A stretch of 64,000 nucleotides of DNA from Cornus controversa (lineage: Eukaryota > Streptophyta > Magnoliopsida > Cornales > Cornaceae): NCBI GenBank assembly GCA_026545225.1, contig CM048851.1, forward strand, positions 33,627,456 through 33,691,455, written 5' to 3'. A program made the translations under genes and the position numbers. Position 1 is the stretch's first letter, and each line of letters opens with the position of its first letter. This document shows, one piece after another, positions 11,186 through 22,278 of this stretch. The notes under the pieces are model-generated. The model worked only from the letters and a program-made list of their open reading frames with translations. It searched no databases and was not told where the DNA came from.

Positions 11186-11881
11186 CATGCATTATAATTG
11201 ACATATCATGATTGCATAGATTTAATAAAATGCATACATATGTATCTTTATTTGTGAACGTAAAGAAGGGGATTGTTTTTACATTGTAAGGGTTGTTGAG
11301 AAAATATATGAGATGATTTGTATCTTTAAAAGTATGAACTGAATAAGGAATAATCTGAAGGGTTGCACGTATATTTATCTCTTGTGTCCCTCACATTGAG
11401 GGTATGCATATTGATTCTCTGATTGGGATGTAGTAGATAGAACTTGCTCGTGGGTTTAACCCACTTTGTTGATATTTCAGGTCCCAAGCAGTTTCTCCCG
11501 CGAGGATAGAGTACTAGGGTTGGGCTGTGACAGACATCTACTCTCACCAGTCTCAGGGTAGGAATCTACTTTTTCTTCAGGAGTAAAACTATGAACTCAT
11601 TTAGAGGTTTTGGTTTTGGATTTCAATTTAAGTGTTAAACTTTTATTCTTTCTGGTTAAGGGGTCCTTGAGTTACGGGACTTCCAAATTGTATTACCAGA
11701 ATTTAATTATTTATTTATCAATTATTTCAATTCAATGGGATTTCTGTTCAGCTTTTAGCAATTATTCTATTTCTGTCTTTTGCATCTATGCTTGTTGCTA
11801 TCAGTGGTTAATATTCCTCAGGTTTTGTGTATGAGACTGACCACCTCATGCGCGAAATTTTCTGGGGGGTATTTCAGGTGA

Positions 11882-12590
11882 TATTACTGATGTGGCACAT
11901 ATATAACATGTTGCTTAAGTATTTGAAGTTGGGGTATTTTTTAACAAAAGCATTAGAACTTAAGACTATTTGTGTAATTATATATTGGACATCAATTTCG
12001 CTAACGCTCTGTTAGTCTGACAGATGTGTTAGTGTTAGTTTGTAAAAACAGTAATTTGAGTGTAATAAAGGCAAAACTCAAGAAGGGTCAGAGTACTAAT
12101 TTATCCAATTAATAAACTTGTAACAATTAATTAAACTCAATACGGAGAATTGAAATTTTGTATTTTTGGGGTTAGTTTGTAAAAACGGTAATTTGAGTGT
12201 AATAAAGGCAAAATTCAAGAAGGGTAAGAGTAATTTATCCAATTAATAAGCTTGTAACAATTAATTAAACTCAATATGGAGAATTGAAATTTTGTGTCTT
12301 TGGGCTCGATGTTGAATGTGTAAAATTCTGAAGAATTCTCCAAGTTGTAAGTCTAAATATTATTGTCGCATTTCTCAGATGAATTTTCAACATTATTACT
12401 TGTCGCGATTGCAAGCATATCCACTTGTGAAATAAGAATGTTGAGACTGACATGATTCATCCAGATTCATGAGTTTCAGTTTCTTTTGTTGGCGTCTCTT
12501 AATTATCCCTATCACCAACAATATTGACTGCTCACATCACGTGAGGATTATACTTAGTCGCTTCAATGGATTTGATTTCTAATGTTAAAT
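11882..12590 (+). other. Upstream region of gene A with 137 bp tandem duplication
   Basis: Two tandem units, 12034-12170 and 12171 to about 12300, share GTTAGTTTGTAAAAAC and AAACTCAATA(C/T)GGAGAATTG. From about 12300 the sequence matches the upstream region of gene C from about 57060, so the segmental duplication containing A and C starts here. No gene is seen. Confidence 0.7.
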
Positions 12591-12775
12591 GTCACAATTT
12601 TATTTCACAAATTTTAACTCGAATCTATGTGGCAGGTGATAATATCATATAGACTCCGTGTATGGGGGAAATCCCACTAATAATAACTTACCATTTAATT
12701 TTATCTCCTAAAATAATAGATTATATCACCTGCCACATAAATTTGAGTTAAAATTCATGATATTTATTCGAGACG
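12591..12775. mobile_element. MITE-like inverted repeat in the gene A promoter
   Basis: About 12591-12650 and 12720-12775 are inverted copies (AACTCGAATCTATGTGGCAG against CTGCCACATAAATTTGAGTT). The element lies in a block of about 300 bp that is absent from the homologous upstream region of gene C. No clear target duplication was found, so the exact ends and superfamily are open. Confidence 0.6.
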
Positions 12776-13077
12776 TGTAGTGTTGCTCTTCTTAGATTAC
12801 TCAATAAGTGCCTACTTTTAGCTTCTTCTCAATCATAGACTTTTTCATTACACCAACTGCAATTCTCTACTGGTCTAACCTACAAGTCTCATGTATACTG
12901 AGTAGTGAGTACTATGCAGAATATTGGAAGTTGGAATGTTCAACTTTTTACCTTGGACATGTCTACGCGATACAATTTATTGTACGTACAAACCCTAGAA
13001 ACTACTACTTTGTCAAACTTGAATAAGAAAAGTCTCATTATATTATTTTTAACACTCCAAGCATGTACAACAGAATC

Positions 13078-13085
13078 TATAAATA
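13078..13085 (+). promoter_or_regulatory. TATA box of gene A
   Basis: TATAAATA lies 164 bp before the ATG, within a block that is almost identical to the region before gene C. A CT-rich leader (CTCTCTCTCT at about 13203-13217) follows, as is common in plant 5' UTRs. Confidence 0.7.
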
Positions 13086-13248
13086 CCCTAACCATGCTAT
13101 ATCAAAAAGCATTCATCAAGCGTTCAATACTTCTTCTCTAGTACTTCTTTTGAAACTTCAAAACTATCTACATTTTCTCCCTCAAGACTCATAATTAAAG
13201 CGCTCTCTCTCTCTCTTTCTTGCATATATTGCTTCACCTAAATCTATC

Positions 13249-13545
13249 ATGGAAGCAGGACCACAGTCACCGTTGCAACCACCAACTTATGGAAATGTAA
13301 TCAGTGTTCTTAGTATTGATGGAGGTGGCATTAGAGGGATTATCCCAGGGATAATCCTTGGCTTTCTAGAGTCGCAGCTCCAGGTAGATACAAACTTTTC
13401 AATAAATCTTAAACTCATTCTATATGATTTTTACAACCTATGTGACTATATATGTGACTGTAATTTGTAGTAAAATGCACCTTTTTATCTCATGCATGCA
13501 TCAACTAAGCTTGATAACTACTAAATTCTACTTTTCTATTTAACT

Positions 13546-13612
<67 letters not shown>

Positions 13613-13850
13613 TAATTCATGCATGATGATTTGGCCTCTGGTGCAGAAACTGGACGGTGAGGATGCAAGAATTGCAGACTACTTCGACGTGATTGCAGGA
13701 ACAAGCACTGGTGGTATTGTGACTGCCATGCTAACTACACCAAATGAAAAGAACCACCGCCCTAGATTTGCTGCCAAAGACATCAAGGAATTCTATCTTG
13801 AACACTGCCCTAAAATCTTCCCTCAGGACAGGTGATGAGCTTCACCCTGA

Positions 13851-13905
<55 letters not shown>

Positions 13906-15331
13906 CAATATTAACATGGTCATATATGCTTTCATTTGCAGTGGTCGATTTGCTCATGGTACACAAGTCATCAAGGCCCTCTCAGGGCCCAAATATGATG
14001 GCAAGTATCTCCACAATATCATTAGGGAAAAACTGGGAAACACAAGGTTGCATGAAACATTAACTAATATTGTGATCCCTACTTTCGACATCAAGAGACT
14101 CCAGCCAACTATTTTCTCAAGCTATCAGGTACATGTGTGTTAGTGTGTGTGTATGTGTATTTGGCATTGGCTCCATCTTTTCGTTTTACAACTCTTAAGT
14201 ATCAGATTTGAAATTAAACTTGATTGATTAATGCTAAATATATTATCAATTTCATATGGTTTAGGTGAAGAACAATCCTTGCTTAGATGCCTTGCTCTCA
14301 GATATATGTATTTCGACTTCAGCTGCCCCAACCTATTTTCCTGCCCATTATTTCAAAACCAATGACTCCTCAGGAAGAGTGAGAGAATTCGATCTTATTG
14401 ATGGCAGTGTAGCAGCTAATAATCCGGTACGTACTATTCACTAGCTAATTAATTTGGCATTGAATTTTAGCATTTGAGGATAAATTGTGGTAGCAAATTA
14501 ATGAACATATATATATCCTGATGATTAATTAATTAATATTTTGTTTCAGGCTCTTGTTGCTATGGGTGAAGTGACAAAGGAGATTAACCGGGGCAGTTCT
14601 GACTTCACTTGTATAAAACCGGATTATAATAGGTTTATTGTGGTATCTTTGGGAACTGGTACAGCAAAATGTGAAGAGAAATATGATGCAGATGAAGCTG
14701 CAAAGTGGGGTGTTTTGGGATGGTTGACAAGTAGTGGTTCAACTCCATTGGTGGATGTGTTTACTCAAGCAAGTGGTGATATGGTCGACTTTCACATTTC
14801 TACAGTTTTTCAAGCCCTTCATTCCGAAGATAGTTACATTCGGATTCAGGTACAAACATATATAAATTCACATACTATATTAATTTTATTTTGTCTTATT
14901 TTGTTTTTTTAGTGCAATTTACAAACAATTCAAATTAAATTGTCATTTGACTTTTTTTTTTTATTGAAAATATGCAGGATGACTCATTAGATGGAATACT
15001 GTCATCCGTCGACATTGCAACCGAAGAGAACTTAGAAAATTTGGTGAAAGTTGGAGAAGAATTATTGAAAAAACCAGTTTCAAGGGTGAATATAGAGACC
15101 GGTATTTTTGAGCCGTTTAATGAGGGTACCAATGAGGAGGCACTCATAAGGTATATATCAAACTATAATTGTAATTAAACCAAAATAAATGAAAAATCAG
15201 CGTCTCATTCGTTAATTTACTCTAATTCATGTTTATACTGTTTGTTTAATATATGTAGGTTGGCAGAAACTTTATCCAAGGAGAAGCAGTTTCGCAATGC
15301 GAGATCACCACGTGTTGCAAAGTCAAACTGA
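13249..15331 (+). CDS. Patatin-like phospholipase A (acyl hydrolase), gene A
   Basis: Seven exons: 13249-13383, 13647-13831, 13942-14128, 14265-14426, 14550-14849, 14978-15150 and 15259-15331. All introns are GT-AG, and the spliced frame codes for 404 aa. Plant patatin-like proteins hydrolyse fatty acyl groups from phospho- and galactolipids with a Ser-Asp dyad and act in storage, lipid signalling or defence. Here the oxyanion loop DGGGIRG is at residues 24-30, the nucleophile Ser65 lies in GTSTG, and the Asp215 motif reads DGS followed by VAANNP. Most family members have DGG or DGA. The length is that of a full cytosolic family member; I see no signal peptide. Intron 1 holds a CT/TA microsatellite and intron 2 a TA run. 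The last exon is tandemly duplicated just beyond the stop. Gene C is its duplicate; gene B is more distant. Confidence 0.93.
13547..13610. repeat. (CT)n(TA)n microsatellite in intron 1 of gene A
   Basis: A CT run followed by a TA run, in the same intron position as the longer one in gene C (58150-58235). A second TA run is at about 13849-13901 in intron 2. Confidence 0.95.
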
Positions 15332-15400
15332 TAAATTTATCCAAGAAGAAGCAGCTTCGCAGTGCGAGATCACCACGTGTTACAAAGTCGAACTGATAAA
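15271..15400 (+). repeat. 65 bp tandem duplication of the last exon of gene A
   Basis: Unit 1 (15271-15335) contains the end of the CDS and its stop; unit 2 (15336-15400) repeats it beyond the stop with several changes. Unit 2 (ACAAAGTCGAACTGA) is closer to the last exon of gene C than unit 1 (GCAAAGTCAAACTGA). Sequence after unit 2 resumes homology with the gene C 3' UTR. Unit 2 would be read as 3' UTR. Confidence 0.9.
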
Positions 15401-16987
15401 TTTATTAAGATTAATGTATTTTTATGCAATATGCTAATTATTTTCATTATAATTCATTGTATAAATAAATAATATATGGTTATGCCATTGTAAGTGATAA
15501 GACTCATTTGTAATTCCTTTTGTAAGTTATTTGAATAAATTCAAATTCCCATTTATTAATTGGAATTGTATAGTCATTTTCTTTATGATCACGCAAGTTG
15601 GGATTGCTGTATATGTCACTAACTCAATTATATGTAACCAAAAAGACTTCATTAGGATCTGTACTGAATGAATGGCTTCTGTGTTTGCAAGAGCAACAAG
15701 GAATTTCTCTCAAATCCCAAATGGTTTCTCTAGCTCTATGCAGAATCAAACTCTCATGCCCATTCTTTAAACCAAAAGTGTCACTTCCATACCTCCTCTG
15801 CATCACATCACTAGAAAGCAGGGCGGGCCAGGCGGTTGGTAGGGTCCCAATTTTGAAGGGCCCCTTTTTTTTAATAAAATTCAATATTACTACAGGCCTC
15901 AATTTCTTTAAAAAAAATTTTATTGATTATTGTTCATTTTATTAAACCCAATACTATTGGACCTTATTTAAATTATTTTTATTAATTATGGTCCATTTAA
16001 CCGTATCCAATACTGATGGGCCTCATTTAAAAAATATATATATTAACTATGGTCCATTTAACCAAACTCAATACTACCGAGTCTCATTTTTTTATAAAAA
16101 ATTACTAACTAATGGTTCAAATTTTGGAGTTTGTCAGATTGTTGTTTAGATTTTCTCTTTTTTTCTTCTTCTTTCTTCACAACTCATTTTCTTCTTCTTT
16201 CTTCATGGTCAAACGGTAGCAAGCAACGGCTATTTCCTGTAGAGGTTGTAGTCCACCAAAGTTCAATTTTCAAGGCATATCATCCCATGGTGCATCAGAG
16301 GCCAATCCTCTGTCTTCAATGCAATCAAAGGACTTTTTTGACGTTGTAAAGGCAATGATCGACTGGGAACTACCAATCTCTTTCATCAGACCCCCACCTT
16401 GACCTCCTGACGCTCTACTGCGAGGCGATGCCTAACTGAGGAAGACAACGGGATAGTGATAGAGCCGTTAAGCTCTAACGGTCATTTGAAAGTTCAAGTG
16501 GATATGGGCCTCTTGTTGGATTTGCGCAACTTAATATGTCCAAATGATTTTTACTTTTGGGCCGAAACTCTTGGGTAGTGTTTTTTTTTGGACAAATTAG
16601 GTGTGTTTGATTGTCATGGGCCAAAAGCCCGGATCGTGTAAATATTAGTTTATTTATTTAGACAATTAAACTTTAACTTCAAAAGAAAAACAATAACAAC
16701 AATAAATCAAATTTGGATACTAATTAATCTCCATATTGACCCTTGAAACTGGTTTATTTAGCAATTAATCAACTTCTACAATATCCTTCTACTCACTCTA
16801 GAATATAAATATCTGTCGAGGAACTAAGATGGAACATGTAAAGTTGTGACTCTAATTTTGTTTTGGTTGGAATCGAGTTGCTACCCAATTATTGGATTTA
16901 ATTTGTGAGGACCAAAGCTTATCCGAAAATGTCATATAACTAATATGACTTGTGCATGGTGAAAAACCATCAACGTACAATAGGAAT
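15332..16987. other. 3' flank of gene A, no further gene
   Basis: AATAAA-type poly(A) signals are at 15464-15469 and near 15533. Homology to the gene C 3' flank continues to about 15590 and again at about 15690-15780 and 16400-16590 (CTCTAACGGTCATTTGAAAG). Between them, about 15820-16130 holds loosely repeated GGTCCATTTAACC / CAATACTA units and an insertion absent from C. The ORFs at 15598-15945 are not of a known family. Confidence 0.6.
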
Positions 16988-17877
16988 TAGGGATGGCAAT
17001 GTGACGTCGGACAGAATAGTAATTATTCTGTACACTAATGACAACAGAAAATATACAGAAAGAATGCAAGAGAATCGCCCAAAAACTCAGAGAAAGGCCT
17101 ATGATATTCTATTCAATATTCAAAATTCAAGTTATTTTAGAATCAGCCCACAAGCTGGGCTATATAGTTGAAACTGGTCAACATTACCAAAAATAGCAAA
17201 ATCCTAATAATCATGCCAAAATAAAATACGAAATAAAAGAAGAAAACTGCCAGAAATCTGGCCCAAATCGAGTCCAGAATCACTTCCTAATCGACAAAAG
17301 AAATACTACTAAAAAAGGAAATAAATAACTAAAATTAGAGATTCGGAGGGAAAAACAGTGAATTTTGGGCTCTAAAAAATACACACCCATGATGTGCGTG
17401 CCGAAATAAGCTTTTCGAATTGTGGTCATAAAGGCGATTCTGATACCCGTAACCAAAGTTTTCGCCAAAATACCGAAACGCCCCCAAAACTGCCCTAATT
17501 AGGGACAATATCGCGATTTCCTGTCATATTTGCGCTGATCTGCCAACTCAAGATATCTCAGCGCCATCAATGTATCATCTGACAGCTCAGCACCTTTTGA
17601 CTCGGATCCTCCTGCATCACAATGGGCTGTATTTGGAAGTAGGGGACCCCTAATTTTCCTGCCATGTCCAAAATTGTTTAGGAAACAACCCCTACTCCAT
17701 TGTCCCCGAACCCATTTAAGTTTCGTTTCCTCAACCCGTTTAAATTATAACTCAAATATTTTTCTTAATTTTTCAATCAAAATTTAAAAACTCATCTTTA
17801 GGAATATAAACCAAATGATCATTCTTCCAAAATTTACATAATTGTACCAAAATGGGTAGGCTATTTTGCCATCCTTA
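16988..17877. mobile_element. hAT-like MITE, interrupted by a solo LTR
   Basis: The left end reads TAGGGATGGCAAT and the right end, inverted, TAAGGATGGCAAAAT, the usual look of hAT termini. Removing the solo LTR at 17002-17619 leaves an element of about 270 bp. Flanking 8 bp do not match convincingly, so the superfamily rests on the termini. Confidence 0.6.
17002..17619. mobile_element. Solo LTR (618 bp) inside the hAT-like MITE
   Basis: It begins TGACGTCGG and ends CTGCATCA, with perfect 5 bp target duplications CAATG at 16997-17001 and 17620-17624. There is no primer site or partner LTR. Its size fits a copia or small gypsy LTR; the transcription direction is uncertain. The reverse-strand ORF inside looks incidental. 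Confidence 0.85.
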
Positions 17878-18285
17878 GTATAGAAGGAGAATAATTCATA
17901 GGACAAATTGAGCTAAACAAGTCATAATTGAAAGTAATATGATTGGATGCTCCATAATTAATGAGCCAATCATTTAAATGATTACTTTAGAAAACAGAAA
18001 GAGTAGAAGCTTGGGAATCGAGGATCGGAATCCTCTCTAGTAATGGTTTCCTGCTATTCTCTGCGGTTTGTGAATTTCAGCATTATCAAAGGTGAATTTT
18101 ATTACAAAAATGGTGAAATTTTATTTCACTACTATTTACTTATTGGTGAACTTCATAATAGTGAAATTTATTGTTGATACTGGTTAAATTCCCCAACCAC
18201 GGGGAATAGTGGGAAGTCGTCACTATAGAGGATTTTGATTATGTAATCAATATCCATATTAGAGAATGCTTGTTGAATCATTTCT
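17878..18285. other. Intergenic, nothing recognised
   Basis: AT-rich sequence with no ORF of a known family and no clear repeat boundary. Confidence 0.5.
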
Positions 18286-18830
18286 TGTAATACTCCGTTA
18301 TTTTAAAAAAATTTGGTTATTTTATTTAAAGCAGTTGTGTTTTGACCTAATGTTTTTATTATAGACTTTGGGGTAATGTATGTGTTCTATTTATGTGTTG
18401 GGCCATATGTATATCTTAGTTATGTATTCTAGGCTTATTTTTGAGTTGGAGTTTGGGAAAATAAATTTGTTCTATTTATGTGTTGGATCATATATACTTC
18501 ATTTATGCATTTTGGACTTATTTTTGAATTGAGCTTTGGTACTTATTTTAAGTTTGGGCTTTGGGTGACGCAATAACATTATGGTTTCTCTCACTCACTA
18601 TATTAAGTACATCTTAGTGAGAAAAACTCTAGAATTGCAATATACCAAAGTTATTATAAAGAGAAAGAAGGAGAGGGGGAGCAAATGCATAAACCAAAAT
18701 CTAAAATTTGCTTCCTAAGGCAAGTTCTTCCTTTTCTCTTCCCCTTTGGACCCATATATGTATCACCTCTGTTATGAATTATGTAATTATGTTTAGATAA
18801 TTCGATGTATTATATATATACACTATTATT

Positions 18831-18868
<38 letters not shown>

Positions 18869-19195
18869 CGTATTAGATCTGTTATAAATATGAAGTTATA
18901 ATATTGTTCTTATGTTATATATGTTATACGTATTAGATCTGTTATAGATTTGAAGTTATAATGTTATTCTTATGTTTATATATGTATACGTATTAGATTT
19001 GTTATAAATATGGAGTTATAACATTTTTTGTATGATTATATATGTTATATGTATTAGATCTGATATGTATATATATCTGTAATATTGTACATATGATTAT
19101 TTATGTTATATGTATTAGATCAGATATGTATATGTATATGTAAAATTGTATATATGATTCACTGATAATATAAAGGAACTTAATGCTGGAAGGTT
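18286..19195 (+). mobile_element. Diverged relative of the 3 kb LTR family, start only
   Basis: It opens TGTAATACTCCG and carries the landmark GGCAAGTTCTTCCTTTTCTC at about 18720, matching the order seen in solo LTRs 1-3. Inside are a repeated word CTATTTATGTGTTGG (about 18390 and 18473), a CA/TA microsatellite (18831-18868) and five units of about 60 bp starting ACGTATTAGATCTGTTATA (18869 to about 19160). No matching right end was found. Confidence 0.55.
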
Positions 19196-19204
19196 CATAG
19201 CAAG

Positions 19205-20260
19205 GTGGGAAGGCCTATTGCTTATTCAAGCTAAGGTCTTAAATGACTGATCGCTTACAAAAAAGAGGCATTAGTCACAATCAAGCTAAGGTCTTGAACG
19301 ACTGATCGTTTATTCAAGCTAAGGTCTTAAACAACCGATCACTTACATAAAAAAGAGGCATTGAGCTCACTTAAGCTAAGGTTATAAACGACCGATCACT
19401 TATTAAAGCTAAGGTTTTAAACGATCGATCCCTTATTCAAGCTAATATTTTAAACGATCAATTATTTACAAAAAAAGAGGCCTTGAGCCCAATCAAGCTA
19501 AGGTCTTAAATGGTCGTTTGCTTATTCAAGCTAAGGTCTTAAATGACTAATTGCTTACATAAAGAAGATGCATTAAGCCCACTTAACCTAAGGTCATAAA
19601 CGACCGATTGCTTATTCAAGCTAATGTCTTAAACGATCGATCATATACAAAAAAGAAGCCTTGGGTCTAATCAAGCTAAGGTCTTAAATGACCGATCACT
19701 TATTCAAGTTAAGGTCTTAAACAACCGATTGCTTACAAAAAAGAGGCCTTGGGACCAATCAAGATAAGGTCTTAAATGACCGATCGCTTATTTAATCTAA
19801 GGTCTTAAACGATCGATCACTTATATAAAAAAGAAACCTTGAGGCCACTTAAGCTAAGGTTATAAAAGACCGATCTCTTAATCAGGCTAAGGTCTTAAAC
19901 GACTGATCGCTTACAAAAAAGAGGCCTTAGGCCCAATTAATTAAGGTCTTAAATGACCGATTGCTTATTTAAGTTAAGGTCTTAAATGACCGATCACTTA
20001 CATAAAAAAGAGGTCTTAAGCCCACTTAAGCTAAGGTCATAAACAATTGATCGCTTATTAAAGCTAAGGTCTTAAATAATCGATCGCTTATTAAAGTTAA
20101 GGTCTTGAATGACTGATCTCTTACAAAAAGAGAGGCCTTCGGCCCAATAAAGCTAACGTCTCAAATGATCGATCGCTTGTTAGAGATAAGGTCTCAATGA
20201 CCAATCGCACGCAAACAAAAGGCGTTGAGTCCACCAGAGCTAAGGTCCCAATAACTAATC
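19205..20260. repeat. CGATCG-rich minisatellite array, about 1 kb
   Basis: Repeats of AAGCTAAGGTCTTAAACGAC followed by CGATCGCTTA. Short units (about 35 bp, joined by TTCAAGC) alternate with longer ones holding an AAAAAAGAGGCCTTGAGCCC spacer, giving a higher-order period of roughly 95 bp. Units differ by scattered C/T and G/A changes, so the array is old. It may belong to the LTR-like sequence on its left or to the untranslated part of the gypsy element on its right; the sequence does not decide. Confidence 0.85.
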
Positions 20261-20299
20261 GGTTACAGGATAAACAGCCAACATTACAAGTTGATCGCA

Positions 20300-20640
20300 T
20301 AGAAAAGTCCATTGTTGAGCTCCTTAATGAAAGAAGATAAGGCGTCAAAAGTCAAATGCCGATCATCCATACAAAACTCTCAATTGACAAACAGAATTGG
20401 AAAAAAGTTTTAGTTTTACTAAGTGAAGCTAAGGCCTAACCTGCCAGGAAATTTTTCTGTTCATGAATTATCAAGTGCAGAAGTATCAAACAAAATCACA
20501 GTAAGACGTTTGAAGAAACTAAAGCACAAAAGAAATTGTATTACTGATCAAAATGTTGATTACAAAAGAAGGGATAAAAATACAGCTAGCGCTTTAAAAA
20601 AAGAGCTCTAAATAAGCATTAGAAAAAGAAAAAAAATAAC
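20300..20640. other. Intergenic between minisatellite and gypsy remnant
   Basis: No recognised coding sequence. The forward ORF at 20423-20611 is lysine-rich and has no family I know. Confidence 0.4.
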
Positions 20641-22278
20641 ACAAAAATCAATCCTGGTGAGCTGTCCCATCCTCCTTGTTGAAGTCTTGACCAAATGAGT
20701 CAATGATCAGAGTGCCCTTCTTAGCTTGCACTGGCTTGATCAGATCAGATGGAAGAGAAGATGAGGGAACAATGACTGAAGCATAAGGGGGTGCAGCCGA
20801 GCATGAGCTCTTGAGAAAATCTGCGAACCTCCATTCAACCTCGCCAGCCTCAAGAATGCCATATTCGCTGGACGGCTCAATCCCCTAATCAGTATCAAAC
20901 TCATTAGGATCTTGATAGTCACGTTCAACCTCGGGCTTCCCTTCTTGTTCAAAGCTATACCAAAAGCCATCAGCGATCTTCAAAGCTAGAATCTTCAAAA
21001 AAATTCTGATACATTTCAAGTCCTCCAGACTTACAGACCTGTAACATATCCTAGAGCTCAGCAGCCCTCAGTTCAGCCTCCAAAGCTATTTGCTCAAAAT
21101 AAATAATAGCCTTTTTTTCTTTTTAACAAGAGACTTAGTGAGAGACTTTACCTCCCCCTCAAGGCTTTCGAACTTGCGTCCGCTCAACCGTTCAACCTCC
21201 AAAGCTTTACAGAAGGAGATAGTCATGTAACCACTCTGCATCACCACAAATCAAGTAAAGTCAGGAAAGAGGTATAAAAAAATGAATAAAGAGAGGAAAT
21301 GAAGTAGTGGGATGAACTTCCATAATATGAAGAGGCGCATTGGCAAGGAGCTTATTCCTGCTGGCTAGAGCCCCCATAATATCACGATTAAGGGCAGCAC
21401 AATCCCCTACCGTCAAGAACAAGCCATTAGACTTCCTCAAGTTTGGAGCCCACTATTCATTCAAGCCCATGAACGGCTCATAAACAGTGTTGCTGGCAGG
21501 ATCAGAGCAAAAAAGTAGGAGCTTTGACCCTTCATAGCATCCGCCAATAATTTCTAGTGCTTGGGTGCAGGATGAGCACCAAAAAAAGCTCTTTTCTAAG
21601 GAGAAGAGGGGGCAACAGACTTGTTCTTGTCTTGCTTTGCCTTAGACCTCCCCTCAACGTTCTTGGCCTTGAGATGATCAGAAGTGGAAGATCCTTTCCT
21701 TGTTTTAGGCTCAGGTATCTCTATCTTTAAATCTAAAGATTTTGAATCAGTGTATAAAGAAGAAGATTCAACTGAAGTGTTCCAGGCGATAGCTTAAAGC
21801 TTATGAGGTGACAAGAATTTCTTCACAGAAGGATGGGTGTCCCAGACTTTCTCTTTCAAAAATTCAATCCGATCAGCTACAAGAAAAAAGAGAAACATAA
21901 TAAACTTATGTAAGAAAAATAAAAATAAAAACACAACAAGTGCTAAAGGTTCCCTAGGACATTTAAAGAAAAACTTATCGGACAAAGTGAATGAAGGAAT
22001 TATAGTACACCAAAAGTGCTGAGGATAGGAAATCGTTGAGTAACCCTAACATTCCATGCTCCTTTCACTTGAACGAATTTCTCTTTCCATAACTTATCAG
22101 AAGTGTCGTTCAGACCTAAGTTCAGTTTATACATGTAATTTAAAGAAAGCAAGCAAGAAACGGTGTGAAAGAAGTTAGGGTTTAATTGAAGCGATGCAAG
22201 CTTCAGTTTGGAAAGAATGAAGTTGTAGAAAGGATGAAGAGGGAGTCTGAAGCTTTTTAAGTGAGAAGCCAAAAAAAG
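20640..22278 (-). pseudogene. Gypsy-type transposon protein, C-terminal part, broken
   Basis: On the reverse strand at 22272-22000 the frame reads SFRLPLHPF...NFILSKLKLASLQLNPN, the signature of the 'putative gypsy type transposon' family (PF04195-like). A discontinuous tail to about 20640 contains KRAFFGAHPAPKH, QSSYF and similar low-complexity stretches with many stops. It joins, after removal of solo LTR 2 and one AAAAG copy, to the N-terminal part at 25504-25779 with a single-base shift in a poly-T run. In plant Tat-lineage gypsy elements a protein of this type is encoded antisense near the 3' LTR; that reading is inference. Confidence 0.6.

Larger units (their letters stand above)
8855..11876 (+). 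mobile_element. Solo LTR 1 (3.0 kb, TGTAATACCCCG family)
   Basis: It begins TGTAATACCCCG and ends GGGGTATTTCA, giving TG...CA termini with a short inverted repeat. Perfect target duplications GGTGA lie at 8850-8854 and 11877-11881. There is no interior or second LTR, so it is a solo LTR, the usual product of recombination between two LTRs. It aligns with 22279-25498 and 51645-54534. Contents include a purine/pyrimidine block near 9400-9440 (GGCAAGTTTGATTCTTCTC), a GC-rich island at 9830-10070, a run of CCAAAAATT-like words at 10140-10680, a hairpin minisatellite at 10990-11180 and a conserved block near 11440-11480 (GGGTTTAACCCACTTTG). Its length suggests Ty3/gypsy, but no pol is present to prove it. 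Confidence 0.88.

Noticed and set aside
13832-14143. Forward ORF starting in intron 2 of gene A
   Set aside because: Its first part is a TA microsatellite (repeated Tyr-Ile); only the part from 13942 is exon 3.
15624-15902. ORFs on both strands in the 3' flank of gene A
   Set aside because: Neither frame is conserved in the matching flank of gene C and no family is recognised.
19205-20260. Regularly spaced direct repeats resembling a CRISPR array
   Set aside because: Unit lengths vary, spacers are themselves repeated, and the context is a plant nuclear genome with no cas genes. It is a minisatellite.
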